Assembly (NCBI GenBank): GCA_963831155.1 | Contig: CAWHOY010000005.1 | Span: 62,001-126,000, forward strand | Source: CAVRXQ01 sp963831155 | GTDB taxonomy: Bacteria; Actinomycetota; Acidimicrobiia; Acidimicrobiales; Bog-793 | DNA length: 64,000 bases | Reading direction: 5' to 3' | Shown: positions 26,401 through 32,979 of the stretch, piece by piece | Layout: every line of letters begins with the position of its first letter | How positions within the stretch are numbered: the first letter of the stretch is position 1 | Notes under the pieces: model-generated | Databases searched by the model: none | Seen by the model: only the letters and a program-made list of their open reading frames with translations | Told to the model about the DNA's origin: nothing | Position numbers and translations under genes: made by a program

Positions 26401-26688
26401 GGGCAGGAGGCGGGCCGGATCCTCGTTGCCGGCATTGTCACCCACCGCCAGCGCCCCTCGACGGCGGGCGGCACGATCTTTTTGAACCTGGAAGACGAGA
26501 CCGGCGTCGTCAATGTCATCTGTTCGCCCGGACTATGGACCCACTACCGCGGTAGCGCCACCTCGGCCCCGGCCCTCATCGTCCGAGGACGCCTCGAGGG
26601 CTCCGGGGTGGCGCGTTCGGTCGTCGCCGAGCGCCTCGAGGTCCTCGAGCTGCCGACTCGAGCCCAAAAAGCGCGGAATTTCCGTTGA
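23437..26688 (+). CDS. dnaE2: Error-prone DNA polymerase DnaE2
   Basis: From GTG 23437 this is 1,083 residues. It has the PHP domain (YAELHCHSNFSFLDGASSPEDL, LALTDHDG), the palm with GRGSAANSAVCYAL and catalytic aspartates in PDIDLDIES, the finger and helix-hairpin regions, and a C-terminal OB domain (GGTIFLNLEDETGVVNVI). DnaE2 is the translesion polymerase of the ImuA'/ImuB system. The frame continues 5' of 23437 and encodes NPIIPWSELERRLSG, which matches the conserved DnaE2 N-terminus, but no ATG, GTG or TTG lies there before an in-frame TGA at 23272. The true start is therefore probably a rare codon near 23305-23317. Confidence 0.94.
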   Translation: MLDLPPVERAEPPGGVAYAELHCHSNFSFLDGASSPEDLAVEAARLGLEALALTDHDGCYGVVRFAEASREFGLPTVFGAELSLPNGAERRVEERAGTIDPQATHLVVLAADPEGYARLSTAIARAQLAGGEKGRPAYSLDALAQAHDGHWFVLTGCRHGAVPAALVADGPQAAARELARLIEAFGSERVLVELTDHDTPLDDARNDALVKLAVRAGVGLVATGNVHYATPSGYPLATALSAVRARSSLDAVDGYLPAWASSPLRSGLEQQRRFARYPGAVEFAAEVGRACAFDLRLVAPNLPPYPVPDGSTEASYLRALAYEGAKRRYGSRGDERVHGAWSAVDRELEIIEVLGFPGYFLVVWDIVEFCRQSNIFCQGRGSAANSAVCYALRITNADAVALGLLFERFLSPARDGPPDIDLDIESGRRDEVIAYVYERYGREHAAQVANVITYRPRSAVRDAARALGYPPGAPDKWTELLGDSFVASIAAPRRNGARPEPTAAELGLPEDVAQLAAALEGMPRHLGIHSGGMVICDRPVVAVCPVEWARREGRSVLQWDKEDCATAGLVKFDLLGLGMLEAIHRMVDLVASFFSETVDLATIPQEDAVYEMLSRADSIGVFQVESRAQMATLPRLAPKVFYDLVVEVALIRPGPIQGGSVHPYLRRRSGEEKVSYLHPLLKGALEKTLGVPLFQEQLMQMAIDVAGFSAADADELRQAMGSKRSAARMEKLRGRLYQGMAARGIEGEVADAIYSQLAAFANFGFPESHSVSFAYLVYSSAWFKFHYPQAFLCALLNSQPMGFWSPESLVSDARRHGVVTLRPQVNKSGAESTLVTDQTSVGGAAVRLGLAQVRGIGATLAEQIADDAPYESIDDLARRAGPDRAELESLASAGALDDLPAVAGAPPTSGRGARRAALWAAGALAGGGPERLPSMVPGTSAPALPEMSAVDELAADLWATGISPADHPVAPARPFLADRGVVPAADLPGQEAGRILVAGIVTHRQRPSTAGGTIFLNLEDETGVVNVICSPGLWTHYRGSATSAPALIVRGRLEGSGVARSVVAERLEVLELPTRAQKARNFR

Positions 26689-26797
26689 CAAGAGCCCCAT
26701 GACGCACTCGGACCACCATGCTCTGTATGTGCCAGGACCTTGATGGCGTGAGACCAACGGTCGTTAGGGAAAAGTCCAGTTCCCGAGAGGTCCGAAA

Positions 26798-27610
26798 TTG
26801 CACGAATGGACTAATGGCTCGTTGACGCAGAGTGGTGAAGATGCCACACTGAGTGACGTGCCAATGACCGAGGCCGAAGTGACACCTGCGAACGATCTCA
26901 TCGAGATCGTTCCAACCCTCGCGCAAAGCGTTGAGCTCTCCGAGTGGACCTTTGACGCTGCCCTGTTGTCCGGTGACGGCACGAGCATCGACGCCATCCT
27001 GGCGAAAGGCGGCACCTTCTACGGCCGCGAGGCGCTCGACGCCTGGCGGTTCCTGCCGCCGAACGGCTGGCGACTCGTCCACGAGGACGCGACGACCCGC
27101 GTCTACGCGGCACCCGAACCGGGCGCGGTGGGCGAGTGGGCGGTCGCCTCGGTGCGCCTCGAAGGCGGCGTATGGCGTGCTTCCGGTGCCGAACGGAACC
27201 TGTTCCCGCACACGACCGGCACGGCGCCGGTCAGCGATCTCGAACTGGTCTGGCCGAGCGAGCAGATCATCGTCCGCGGACGCTCCGCCCAGCTGTTCGC
27301 GAAGGTGAAGAACAACGGTCACGAGCCCTGGCTCGCCGACTACAAGGAACCACTGACCGTCGTTGCCTGGCTGATCGACCTGCCGTCGAACCGTCGTTTG
27401 CTCGCTTCGCGCGCCGACTTCAAGACGCCGCTCGACCGCGTGCTATCGCGCTCGATTCTCGTGCCCCCTTCGGCGGCAATCGTCGTTCCCGTCGCGCTCG
27501 CAACGATCGCGCCAGAGACCCTTGTGCCCGGCACCTACGGCATCGTCGGCCGGCTCGAGCGGTTGAACCTCACGTCGGAGTCGGGGCAGGTGGTGATCGT
27601 CGAGAGGTAG
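26798..27610 (+). CDS. Hypothetical protein with Ig-like beta domain
   Basis: About 270 residues from TTG 26798 (GAGAGG six bases upstream); GTG 26858 and ATG 26864 are alternatives without a clear ribosome site. No signal peptide or membrane segment. The N-terminal half is mixed (AKGGTFYGREALDAWRFLPPNGWRLV) and the C-terminal half looks like an immunoglobulin-like beta sandwich (ELVWPSEQIIVRGRSAQLFAKVKNNGHEPW, then PGTYGIVGRLERLNL). It ends at a strong bidirectional terminator. I do not recognise the family. Confidence 0.65.
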   Translation: MHEWTNGSLTQSGEDATLSDVPMTEAEVTPANDLIEIVPTLAQSVELSEWTFDAALLSGDGTSIDAILAKGGTFYGREALDAWRFLPPNGWRLVHEDATTRVYAAPEPGAVGEWAVASVRLEGGVWRASGAERNLFPHTTGTAPVSDLELVWPSEQIIVRGRSAQLFAKVKNNGHEPWLADYKEPLTVVAWLIDLPSNRRLLASRADFKTPLDRVLSRSILVPPSAAIVVPVALATIAPETLVPGTYGIVGRLERLNLTSESGQVVIVER

Positions 27611-27643
27611 CGCAGAGAATCTGCTGACCCCCCAGCGAAAGCA

Positions 27644-27679
27644 GCGAAAAGGGCCCGGCATTTGCCGGGCCCTTTTCGC
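27644..27679. terminator. Bidirectional intrinsic terminator
   Basis: A perfect 17-bp inverted repeat (27644-27660 and 27663-27679) with a 2-nt loop, GC-rich core GGGCCCGGC and A/T-rich outer arms GCGAAAA/TTTTCGC. It lies between convergent genes and would work in both directions. Confidence 0.88.
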
Positions 27680-27689
27680 GCCCGCGCTT

Positions 27690-28460
27690 TTACACGCCTC
27701 TGGTTCCGGCGTCGCCCCGCGCCGCGGCGCGCGCCAAGAGTGCGATGACCTCGGCGTCGGTCGTTTGCGAGAAATCGACGTACCACTCGCCGACCGAGGA
27801 GAAGCCAGCCGGAGTCTCCAAAAAGACGACGCCGTCGGCGATCCGGGCGAGCTCGTCGATCGATTCTGCTGCGCCGACAGGCAGCGCGATGACAACCCGC
27901 GCCGCAAGCGCACGCCGCGCCGACTCACACGCCGCATGACACGTCGATCCCGTGGCGACACCGTCGTCGACGATGATCACGGTCTTTTCTGCTAACAAGA
28001 CCGGCTCGCGACCCTCTCGGTAGAGCACGGCGCGGCGTTCAACTTCGGCGAGCTCGCGTTCAGCTGCCCGGTCGAGCTCCTCGTCGCTCATTCCCGCCAG
28101 GTGCTGTACGGACGCATTGACAATGCGCACGCCGCCTTCTGCGACGGCGCCGATGGCGAGTTCCCGCTGCAGAGGAGCGCCGATCTTGCGGGCGATGATG
28201 ACGTCGAGCGGCAGCCCGAGTGTCTCCGCAACCTCGAACGCGACGACCACACCGCCGCGGGGCAAGCCGGCGACGACGGTGTTCGGGCTTTTGAACGGTC
28301 CGAGCGACCTCGCCAGGCGTTGCCCAGCGTCGACACGGTCGAGAAAACGCAGCGGCCTGCGGCCGTTGCCGGCACCGAAACTCACGTGCGGTCGGGCAGC
28401 GGCGTCGGCCACCGGCCCCTCTCCATCCGAATTCACGCTGCGAACTGTTTCATCACCCAT
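27690..28460 (-). CDS. Phosphoribosyltransferase-domain protein
   Basis: A 256-residue type I phosphoribosyltransferase-like protein. The PRPP-binding motif is VIIVDDGVATGSTCHAA and the upstream AGLPRGGVVVAFEVAETLGLPLDVIIARKIGAP is typical of stand-alone PRTase-domain proteins often linked to stress clusters. A 35-40 residue polar N-terminal extension precedes the domain, so a later start is possible. It is divergent from the adenosine-specific kinase gene. The base or other acceptor is unknown. Confidence 0.85.
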   Translation of the reverse strand: MGDETVRSVNSDGEGPVADAAARPHVSFGAGNGRRPLRFLDRVDAGQRLARSLGPFKSPNTVVAGLPRGGVVVAFEVAETLGLPLDVIIARKIGAPLQRELAIGAVAEGGVRIVNASVQHLAGMSDEELDRAAERELAEVERRAVLYREGREPVLLAEKTVIIVDDGVATGSTCHAACESARRALAARVVIALPVGAAESIDELARIADGVVFLETPAGFSSVGEWYVDFSQTTDAEVIALLARAAARGDAGTRGV

Positions 28461-28602
28461 GACCTCGCGCTCGTGATCACGCTAGGAGGAACACACTGCC
28501 GCGCGGAAGGGCCGGTCGGCCTCCGCCGAATCGATTGCATCGACCGGCCAAAACAGGGGAGATTGGGCCGTCTGATTGGTACTCCGTGAGGATGGTGCGC
28601 CC

Positions 28603-29094
28603 GTGAGTGGACTTGAGCTCTCCGTTGTCCCGGTCGAGAACCCGGGCGGCCTGAATGTCATCGTCGGTCAGTCCCACTTCATCAAGACGGTCGAGGACCT
28701 GCACGAGGCGCTCGCCTCGTCGAGCCCGGTGCTGCACTTCGGTATCGCTTTCTGTGAAGCGTCAGGCAAGCGGCTTGTGCGCACGTCAGGCAACGACGAC
28801 GAACTCGTCGCGCTCGCCACCCGCAACGCTGAGGCGATCGGTGCTGGTCACGTCTTCGTCGTGTTTTTGAAGGACGGCTTCCCGGTGAACGTGCTGCGGG
28901 CGATCAGCGACGTGACCGAGGTCTGTTCGATCTACTGCGCGACGGCGAACCCGCTCGAGATCGTCGTCGGTGAGTCGTCGCAGGGGCGCGGAGTGCTCGG
29001 CGTTATCGACGGCGAACCCCCGCTCGGCGTCGAGACCGCCGCCGACGTCATCGAGCGCAAGGCGCTGTTGCGGGCGATCGGCTACAAGCTCTGA
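28603..29094 (+). CDS. Adenosine-specific kinase family protein
   Basis: A 163-residue protein matching the small adenosine-specific kinase family (PF04008): NPGGLNVIVGQSHFIKTVEDLHEAL, KFGIAF-like LHFGIAFCEASGKRLVRTSGND, GAGHVFVVFLKDGFPVNVL and a C-terminal EIVVGESSQGRGVLGVIDG. GTG 28603 was chosen over TTG 28576 because GAGGATGG lies at correct spacing before it. It ends 34 bp before the convergent cyclopropane synthase gene. The biochemical name comes from archaeal work and may not describe the true role. Confidence 0.88.
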   Translation: MSGLELSVVPVENPGGLNVIVGQSHFIKTVEDLHEALASSSPVLHFGIAFCEASGKRLVRTSGNDDELVALATRNAEAIGAGHVFVVFLKDGFPVNVLRAISDVTEVCSIYCATANPLEIVVGESSQGRGVLGVIDGEPPLGVETAADVIERKALLRAIGYKL

Positions 29095-29128
29095 ATTCCC
29101 GCGCCGACGGCGCGTCAGTGAAAGCCAG

Positions 29129-30448
29129 CTATCCCCATTCCGATCGCGTCGGCGGCATCCCCGATCGGCCCGCGGCGCCGTTTTTCACCCCGAGGGTCTG
29201 GAAGACTTCGAGACGCCCGTCCAAGAAGCGGTTCTCCGAAGCCGACATGTAGAGGCGCCAGACGCGCGCCCTTTGCTCGCCGACGAGGGCGACGGCGCGG
29301 TCCCAGTTGTCCTCCAAATTGGCCAGCCAGCAGCGCAGCGTCCTGGCGTAGTGCTCCCGTAACCCTTCGACGTCGCGGACTTCGAAGCCGGCGCGCTGCA
29401 TCGCGAGCGTCGACTCCCCAACGTCGATGAGCTCTCCGTCGGGGAATACGTAGCGGCCCATGAAGGTACTCGGCGAGATTCGCGTTCCCCCGGGCTTCGC
29501 GATCGCGTGGTTGAGAAGTCGGCCCTTTTCCTCGAGCAAGCCATACAGCACGCTGAAGTATTCCGACATCTTTGCGGAACCAACGTGTTCGAACATGCCG
29601 ATCGAGGAGATCGTGTCGAAACGCTCTCCTTTGAGATCGCGGTAGTCCTGGACTCGGATGTCGATCCGATCGTCGAGGCGAGCTTCCTTCACCCGATCGC
29701 GGGCAAGCTCCGCCTGCTCGGCACTGAGGGTGATGCCGATCGCGCTCGCGCCGTAGTGCTCCGCGGCGTGGAGCACCATCGATCCCCACCCGCATCCGAC
29801 ATCGAGCAGCCGCAAACCGGGGCGCTCGGCAAGTCCGAGCTTGCGGCAGGTGAGGTCGAGCTTCGCGGACTGTGCATCGTCGAGTCCCATGTGCTCGTCG
29901 ACAAACCGTGCGCAGGAATAGACGAGGCTCGGACCGAGGACGAGACGGTAGAAGTCGTTGCCGACGTCGTAATGATGGCGAACCACCTGCGCGTCGCGGC
30001 GTATCGAGTGCCTTCGGCCGAGCGGGCGGAGCTCCTCCACCGGCGGCGGGAGTGGTAGCCCGATGGCGCGGAGGTGTTTCGCCACAAGGAGACCCGACGC
30101 CGCGATCCGCGGGCTGAACCGCATTCGTGGTCGGTCCGCCGTGTCGCCCAGCGTCCGCAGGCATGAGGCGAGGTCCCCTTCGACGTCCAAGTCGCCGGCG
30201 ACGAAGGCGCGGGCGATGCCGATCTCGCCGGGGGAATAAAGAATCCGGCGGACGGCGTCCGGCGACCGGACGACGATCACCGCGGCCGAGTCCTCGGGCC
30301 CGATCGCGCTGCCGTCATAGAACTCGAATCGGGCGGCAATTGGTCCGATCAAGGCTTGGAGCAGCGGCGCCGCGATCTCGGCGGCGGTTCTCTGGCCTGC
30401 AAGGGACATCGATCGGTCAGCGTTCGGCTCGTCGTTGCGCGCGGGCAT
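29129..30448 (-). CDS. Cyclopropane-fatty-acyl-phospholipid synthase
   Basis: A 439-residue SAM-dependent enzyme that adds a methylene bridge to unsaturated acyl chains in membrane phospholipids. The N-terminal lipid-binding region (GEIGIARAFVAGDLDVEGDL) precedes the methyltransferase domain with HHYDVGNDFYRLVLG, the SAM loop LLDVGCGWGSMVLHAAEHYG, GITLSAEQAELA and IGMFEHVG with the bicarbonate-site Glu. The C-terminus has HYARTLRCWLANLEDNWDRA typical of the family. Full length; likely works in membrane adaptation to acid or stress. Confidence 0.94.
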   Translation of the reverse strand: MPARNDEPNADRSMSLAGQRTAAEIAAPLLQALIGPIAARFEFYDGSAIGPEDSAAVIVVRSPDAVRRILYSPGEIGIARAFVAGDLDVEGDLASCLRTLGDTADRPRMRFSPRIAASGLLVAKHLRAIGLPLPPPVEELRPLGRRHSIRRDAQVVRHHYDVGNDFYRLVLGPSLVYSCARFVDEHMGLDDAQSAKLDLTCRKLGLAERPGLRLLDVGCGWGSMVLHAAEHYGASAIGITLSAEQAELARDRVKEARLDDRIDIRVQDYRDLKGERFDTISSIGMFEHVGSAKMSEYFSVLYGLLEEKGRLLNHAIAKPGGTRISPSTFMGRYVFPDGELIDVGESTLAMQRAGFEVRDVEGLREHYARTLRCWLANLEDNWDRAVALVGEQRARVWRLYMSASENRFLDGRLEVFQTLGVKNGAAGRSGMPPTRSEWG

Positions 30449-30596
30449 CGGCTTCGACCTCCAGGCTCGTTGGGGCCCGTGTCTTCTCTAATTATCTGCG
30501 TTCGAAGCGATCCGTGCCCAGTCGAAGCCGACCTCGGGCCCGCGTCGATGCCAACCCTGGGGGCAGACTCGTGCTACCGACGGAAAAGGAGGAGTG

Positions 30597-31019
30597 GTGT
30601 TCAAAGGCTTTCGCAACTTCTTGCTGCGTGGCGACGTCATCGTCGTCGCCATCGGACTGATCGTCGCCCTTGCGTTCAGCGGGCTCGTCGAGGCCTTCAC
30701 CACCGACGTCTTGAAGCCGCTCATCGATGCGGCGGCGAGCAACGGCTCGGCTTCGAGCGGTCTTTGGTGGACGATCCATGGTCAGCGGATCGACTTGGGC
30801 GCGTTTGTCTCTGCGATTGTCTATTTCCTCGTCCTCATCGCCGTCGTCTATTTCGCGATCGTCGTGCCGTACCGCGCCACGATGCGGCGCAAGGGGACGA
30901 CGGTGTTCGGCGACCCGGCGCCGACGAAGACCTGTCCTTTCTGCTGTTCGAGCGACCTGCCGGTCGCAGCGACGCGCTGTCTGCACTGTGGGGCTGACAT
31001 CCCGACCACGAACACCTGA
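30597..31019 (+). CDS. mscL: Large-conductance mechanosensitive channel MscL with C-terminal zinc ribbon
   Basis: A 140-residue channel protein that opens under membrane tension to release solutes in osmotic downshock. FKGFRNFLLRGDVIVVAIGLIVALAFSGLV is the N-terminal helix and TM1 region, followed by the short periplasmic loop and TM2 (AIVYFLVLIAVVYFAIVVPY). Instead of the usual cytoplasmic helical bundle it ends in a zinc-ribbon-like CPFCCSSDLPVAATRCLHCGAD. Two in-frame GTGs (30594 and 30597) follow AAAAGGAGG; 30597 gives the standard N-terminus. The hydrophilic C-terminal zinc ribbon is an addition to the core family and may bind a partner. Confidence 0.92.
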   Translation: MFKGFRNFLLRGDVIVVAIGLIVALAFSGLVEAFTTDVLKPLIDAAASNGSASSGLWWTIHGQRIDLGAFVSAIVYFLVLIAVVYFAIVVPYRATMRRKGTTVFGDPAPTKTCPFCCSSDLPVAATRCLHCGADIPTTNT

Positions 31020-31250
31020 CGTGTTTACGCACCTGTGCTCCAGTCCTTTACGGGCGCGTTTTGCAACCGGAAGATATGGCGCGCCGGCGCGGAAAGACGC
31101 CTGCCTCCCGAAGGTCCGCGGAACGTCGACACGCGGGAGCGGGGGAGTCGCAGTCGGCTTCGAAGGGTGTGACGGGCTTCGGAAGTACGGCAGGGACGCA
31201 GTGACGGTGGAAGCGCCGGCGAACCCGAGAAGCGAGGAGGCCGAGTAGAC

Positions 31251-32768
31251 GTGCGCACTTGTTGGCGCGGCGCCACCGTCGTCGCGATGGACGACTTTCA
31301 CGGGGCACGACCCTTTCGCGCTGACCTCGTCATAGAGGACGACCTCATTTCCGAGGTCCGGGAACGATTCGGCGGCGACGGCGTGCACACGTTCGACCGC
31401 GTCGTCGAAGCCGACCGACTCGTCGTCGTCCCCGGCTACGTCAACGCGCACGTCCATTCCTGGGAGGGCTTCTTCAAGGGCCGCTACGACAACCTGCCGC
31501 TCGAGCTGTGGATGCTGCGTTCGTATCCGCTCGTCGGGTTGGAGCCGATGCCGACCGAGCTCATCCGTCTGCGCACGCTGCTCGTCGCGCTCGAATCGCT
31601 GAAGAACGGCGTCACGTGCTTGCTCGACGACGTGATCGAGATGCCCAGCCAGAGCTTCGAGGCGCTCGACGCGGTGATGTCGGCGTACGAGGAGTGCGGC
31701 ATCCGCGCCAACTGCTCCGGCCACATCGTCAACAAGCCGTTCATCGACACGCTGCCCTTCGTCGACGAGGTGCTGCCCGCCGAACTCCTCTCCGAATTGC
31801 GCGCCGTACCCGTGCCGTCGACCGAGCAGTACCTCGAGTTCTCCCGGGAGGCCTTCCGTCACTACCACGGAAGGTCGGGCCGATTGCGCTACGTGGTCGC
31901 TCCGTCAGGACCGCAGCGCTGCACCGACGACCTGCTGGTCGCGGCGCACGAGCTGGCGGCGGAATGGGACGCGACGTACCACATCCACGTCCTCGAGACC
32001 CGCGTCCAGGCCGTGACCGGTCAGGAGTTCTACGGCTCGACCCTCGTCGAGCACATGCGACAGATCGGCGTGCTGTCCGATCGAGTCACGCTCGGACACG
32101 GCATCTGGATCACCCCCGACGACATCGCGCTGCTCGCCGATGCCGGCGCGTCTATCGCCCACAACCCGGTCTCGAACCTGAAGCTCGACTCGGGTCTTCT
32201 GCCATGGCGGGATCTGCACGACGCGCGCGTCAACCTCGCGCTCGGCACCGACGGCGCGTCGAGCAACGACTCGATGCGGATGAGCGATGTGATGAAGACC
32301 GCGGCGTTGATCCACAAAGTGAGCTCGCCGAACTTCGAACTGGGCCCGACCGCAGAGGAGATTCTTTTCTCGGCGACCCGGGCGGGAGCCCGGTCGGCGC
32401 GCCTTTCTGAGACGACCGGTCAGGTTGCGCCGGGCTACAAGGCAGACCTCGTCTTTTACGACCGTGACGCGATCGCGTTCACCCCCGAGAACGACGTCGT
32501 CCGCCAGCTCGTCTATTGCGAGAACGGCGACTCGATCCGCGAGGTCGTCGTCGACGGTCGCACCGTCGTGCGCGAAGGGATCTGCCTGACGATCGACGAG
32601 GCGGCGCTGCTCGGCGAAGTCCGCGCCGCGACGTCGGCGTTTCTTCGACACTACGAGTCGATCGAGCAGGCGAACCTCGTCTTCGAGCCGCACCTGCGTG
32701 AGATTTATCAGCGCGCGTGGCGGCGCGGTGTCGGTATCGAGCGCCTCGCGAGCGCGGCACCGCGCTGA
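31251..32768 (+). CDS. Amidohydrolase (deaminase-like, S-adenosylhomocysteine/guanine deaminase group)
   Basis: A 505-residue cytosolic amidohydrolase. Metal ligands are visible as HxH in GYVNAHVHSWEG, His in YHIHVLETR, His in TLGHGIWITPDD and Asp in LGTDGASSND, the arrangement of hydrolytic deaminases that remove ammonia from aromatic bases (SAH, guanine, ATZ/TRZ-type). The C-terminal strands KADLVFYDRDA and VVVDGRTVVREG complete the family's small beta domain. GTG 31251 begins directly at the first strand. Substrate not determinable. There is about 230 bp with no gene upstream. Confidence 0.85.
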   Translation: MRTCWRGATVVAMDDFHGARPFRADLVIEDDLISEVRERFGGDGVHTFDRVVEADRLVVVPGYVNAHVHSWEGFFKGRYDNLPLELWMLRSYPLVGLEPMPTELIRLRTLLVALESLKNGVTCLLDDVIEMPSQSFEALDAVMSAYEECGIRANCSGHIVNKPFIDTLPFVDEVLPAELLSELRAVPVPSTEQYLEFSREAFRHYHGRSGRLRYVVAPSGPQRCTDDLLVAAHELAAEWDATYHIHVLETRVQAVTGQEFYGSTLVEHMRQIGVLSDRVTLGHGIWITPDDIALLADAGASIAHNPVSNLKLDSGLLPWRDLHDARVNLALGTDGASSNDSMRMSDVMKTAALIHKVSSPNFELGPTAEEILFSATRAGARSARLSETTGQVAPGYKADLVFYDRDAIAFTPENDVVRQLVYCENGDSIREVVVDGRTVVREGICLTIDEAALLGEVRAATSAFLRHYESIEQANLVFEPHLREIYQRAWRRGVGIERLASAAPR

Positions 32769-32805
32769 CATTTACAGGAAATAACTCGCGCTTGACATTT
32801 ACAGG
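32766..32805 (+). repeat. Two direct copies of TGACATTTACAGG, 27-bp period
   Basis: TGACATTTACAGG occurs at 32766-32778 and again at 32793-32805, each followed by an A-rich then CGCG stretch. The first copy overlaps the amidohydrolase stop. They lie about 200 bp before the secreted-protein gene and could be operator sites for it or part of a small duplicated element. Confidence 0.6.
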
Positions 32806-32979
32806 GAGACAACACGCGCGCTGCATTTCGTGCAATGCACGCGTTGACCGCGTCGCTCTGTGGCGATACCGTCCCGAACCGAACAACATTCGGATTCAGG
32901 TGCAACCGGCCAGACCACGTGTAGTTCAAGACCAGGCCGTGCCAAGGCGCGCGAGCACCTCTCAACGAAGGGGGAAGCA

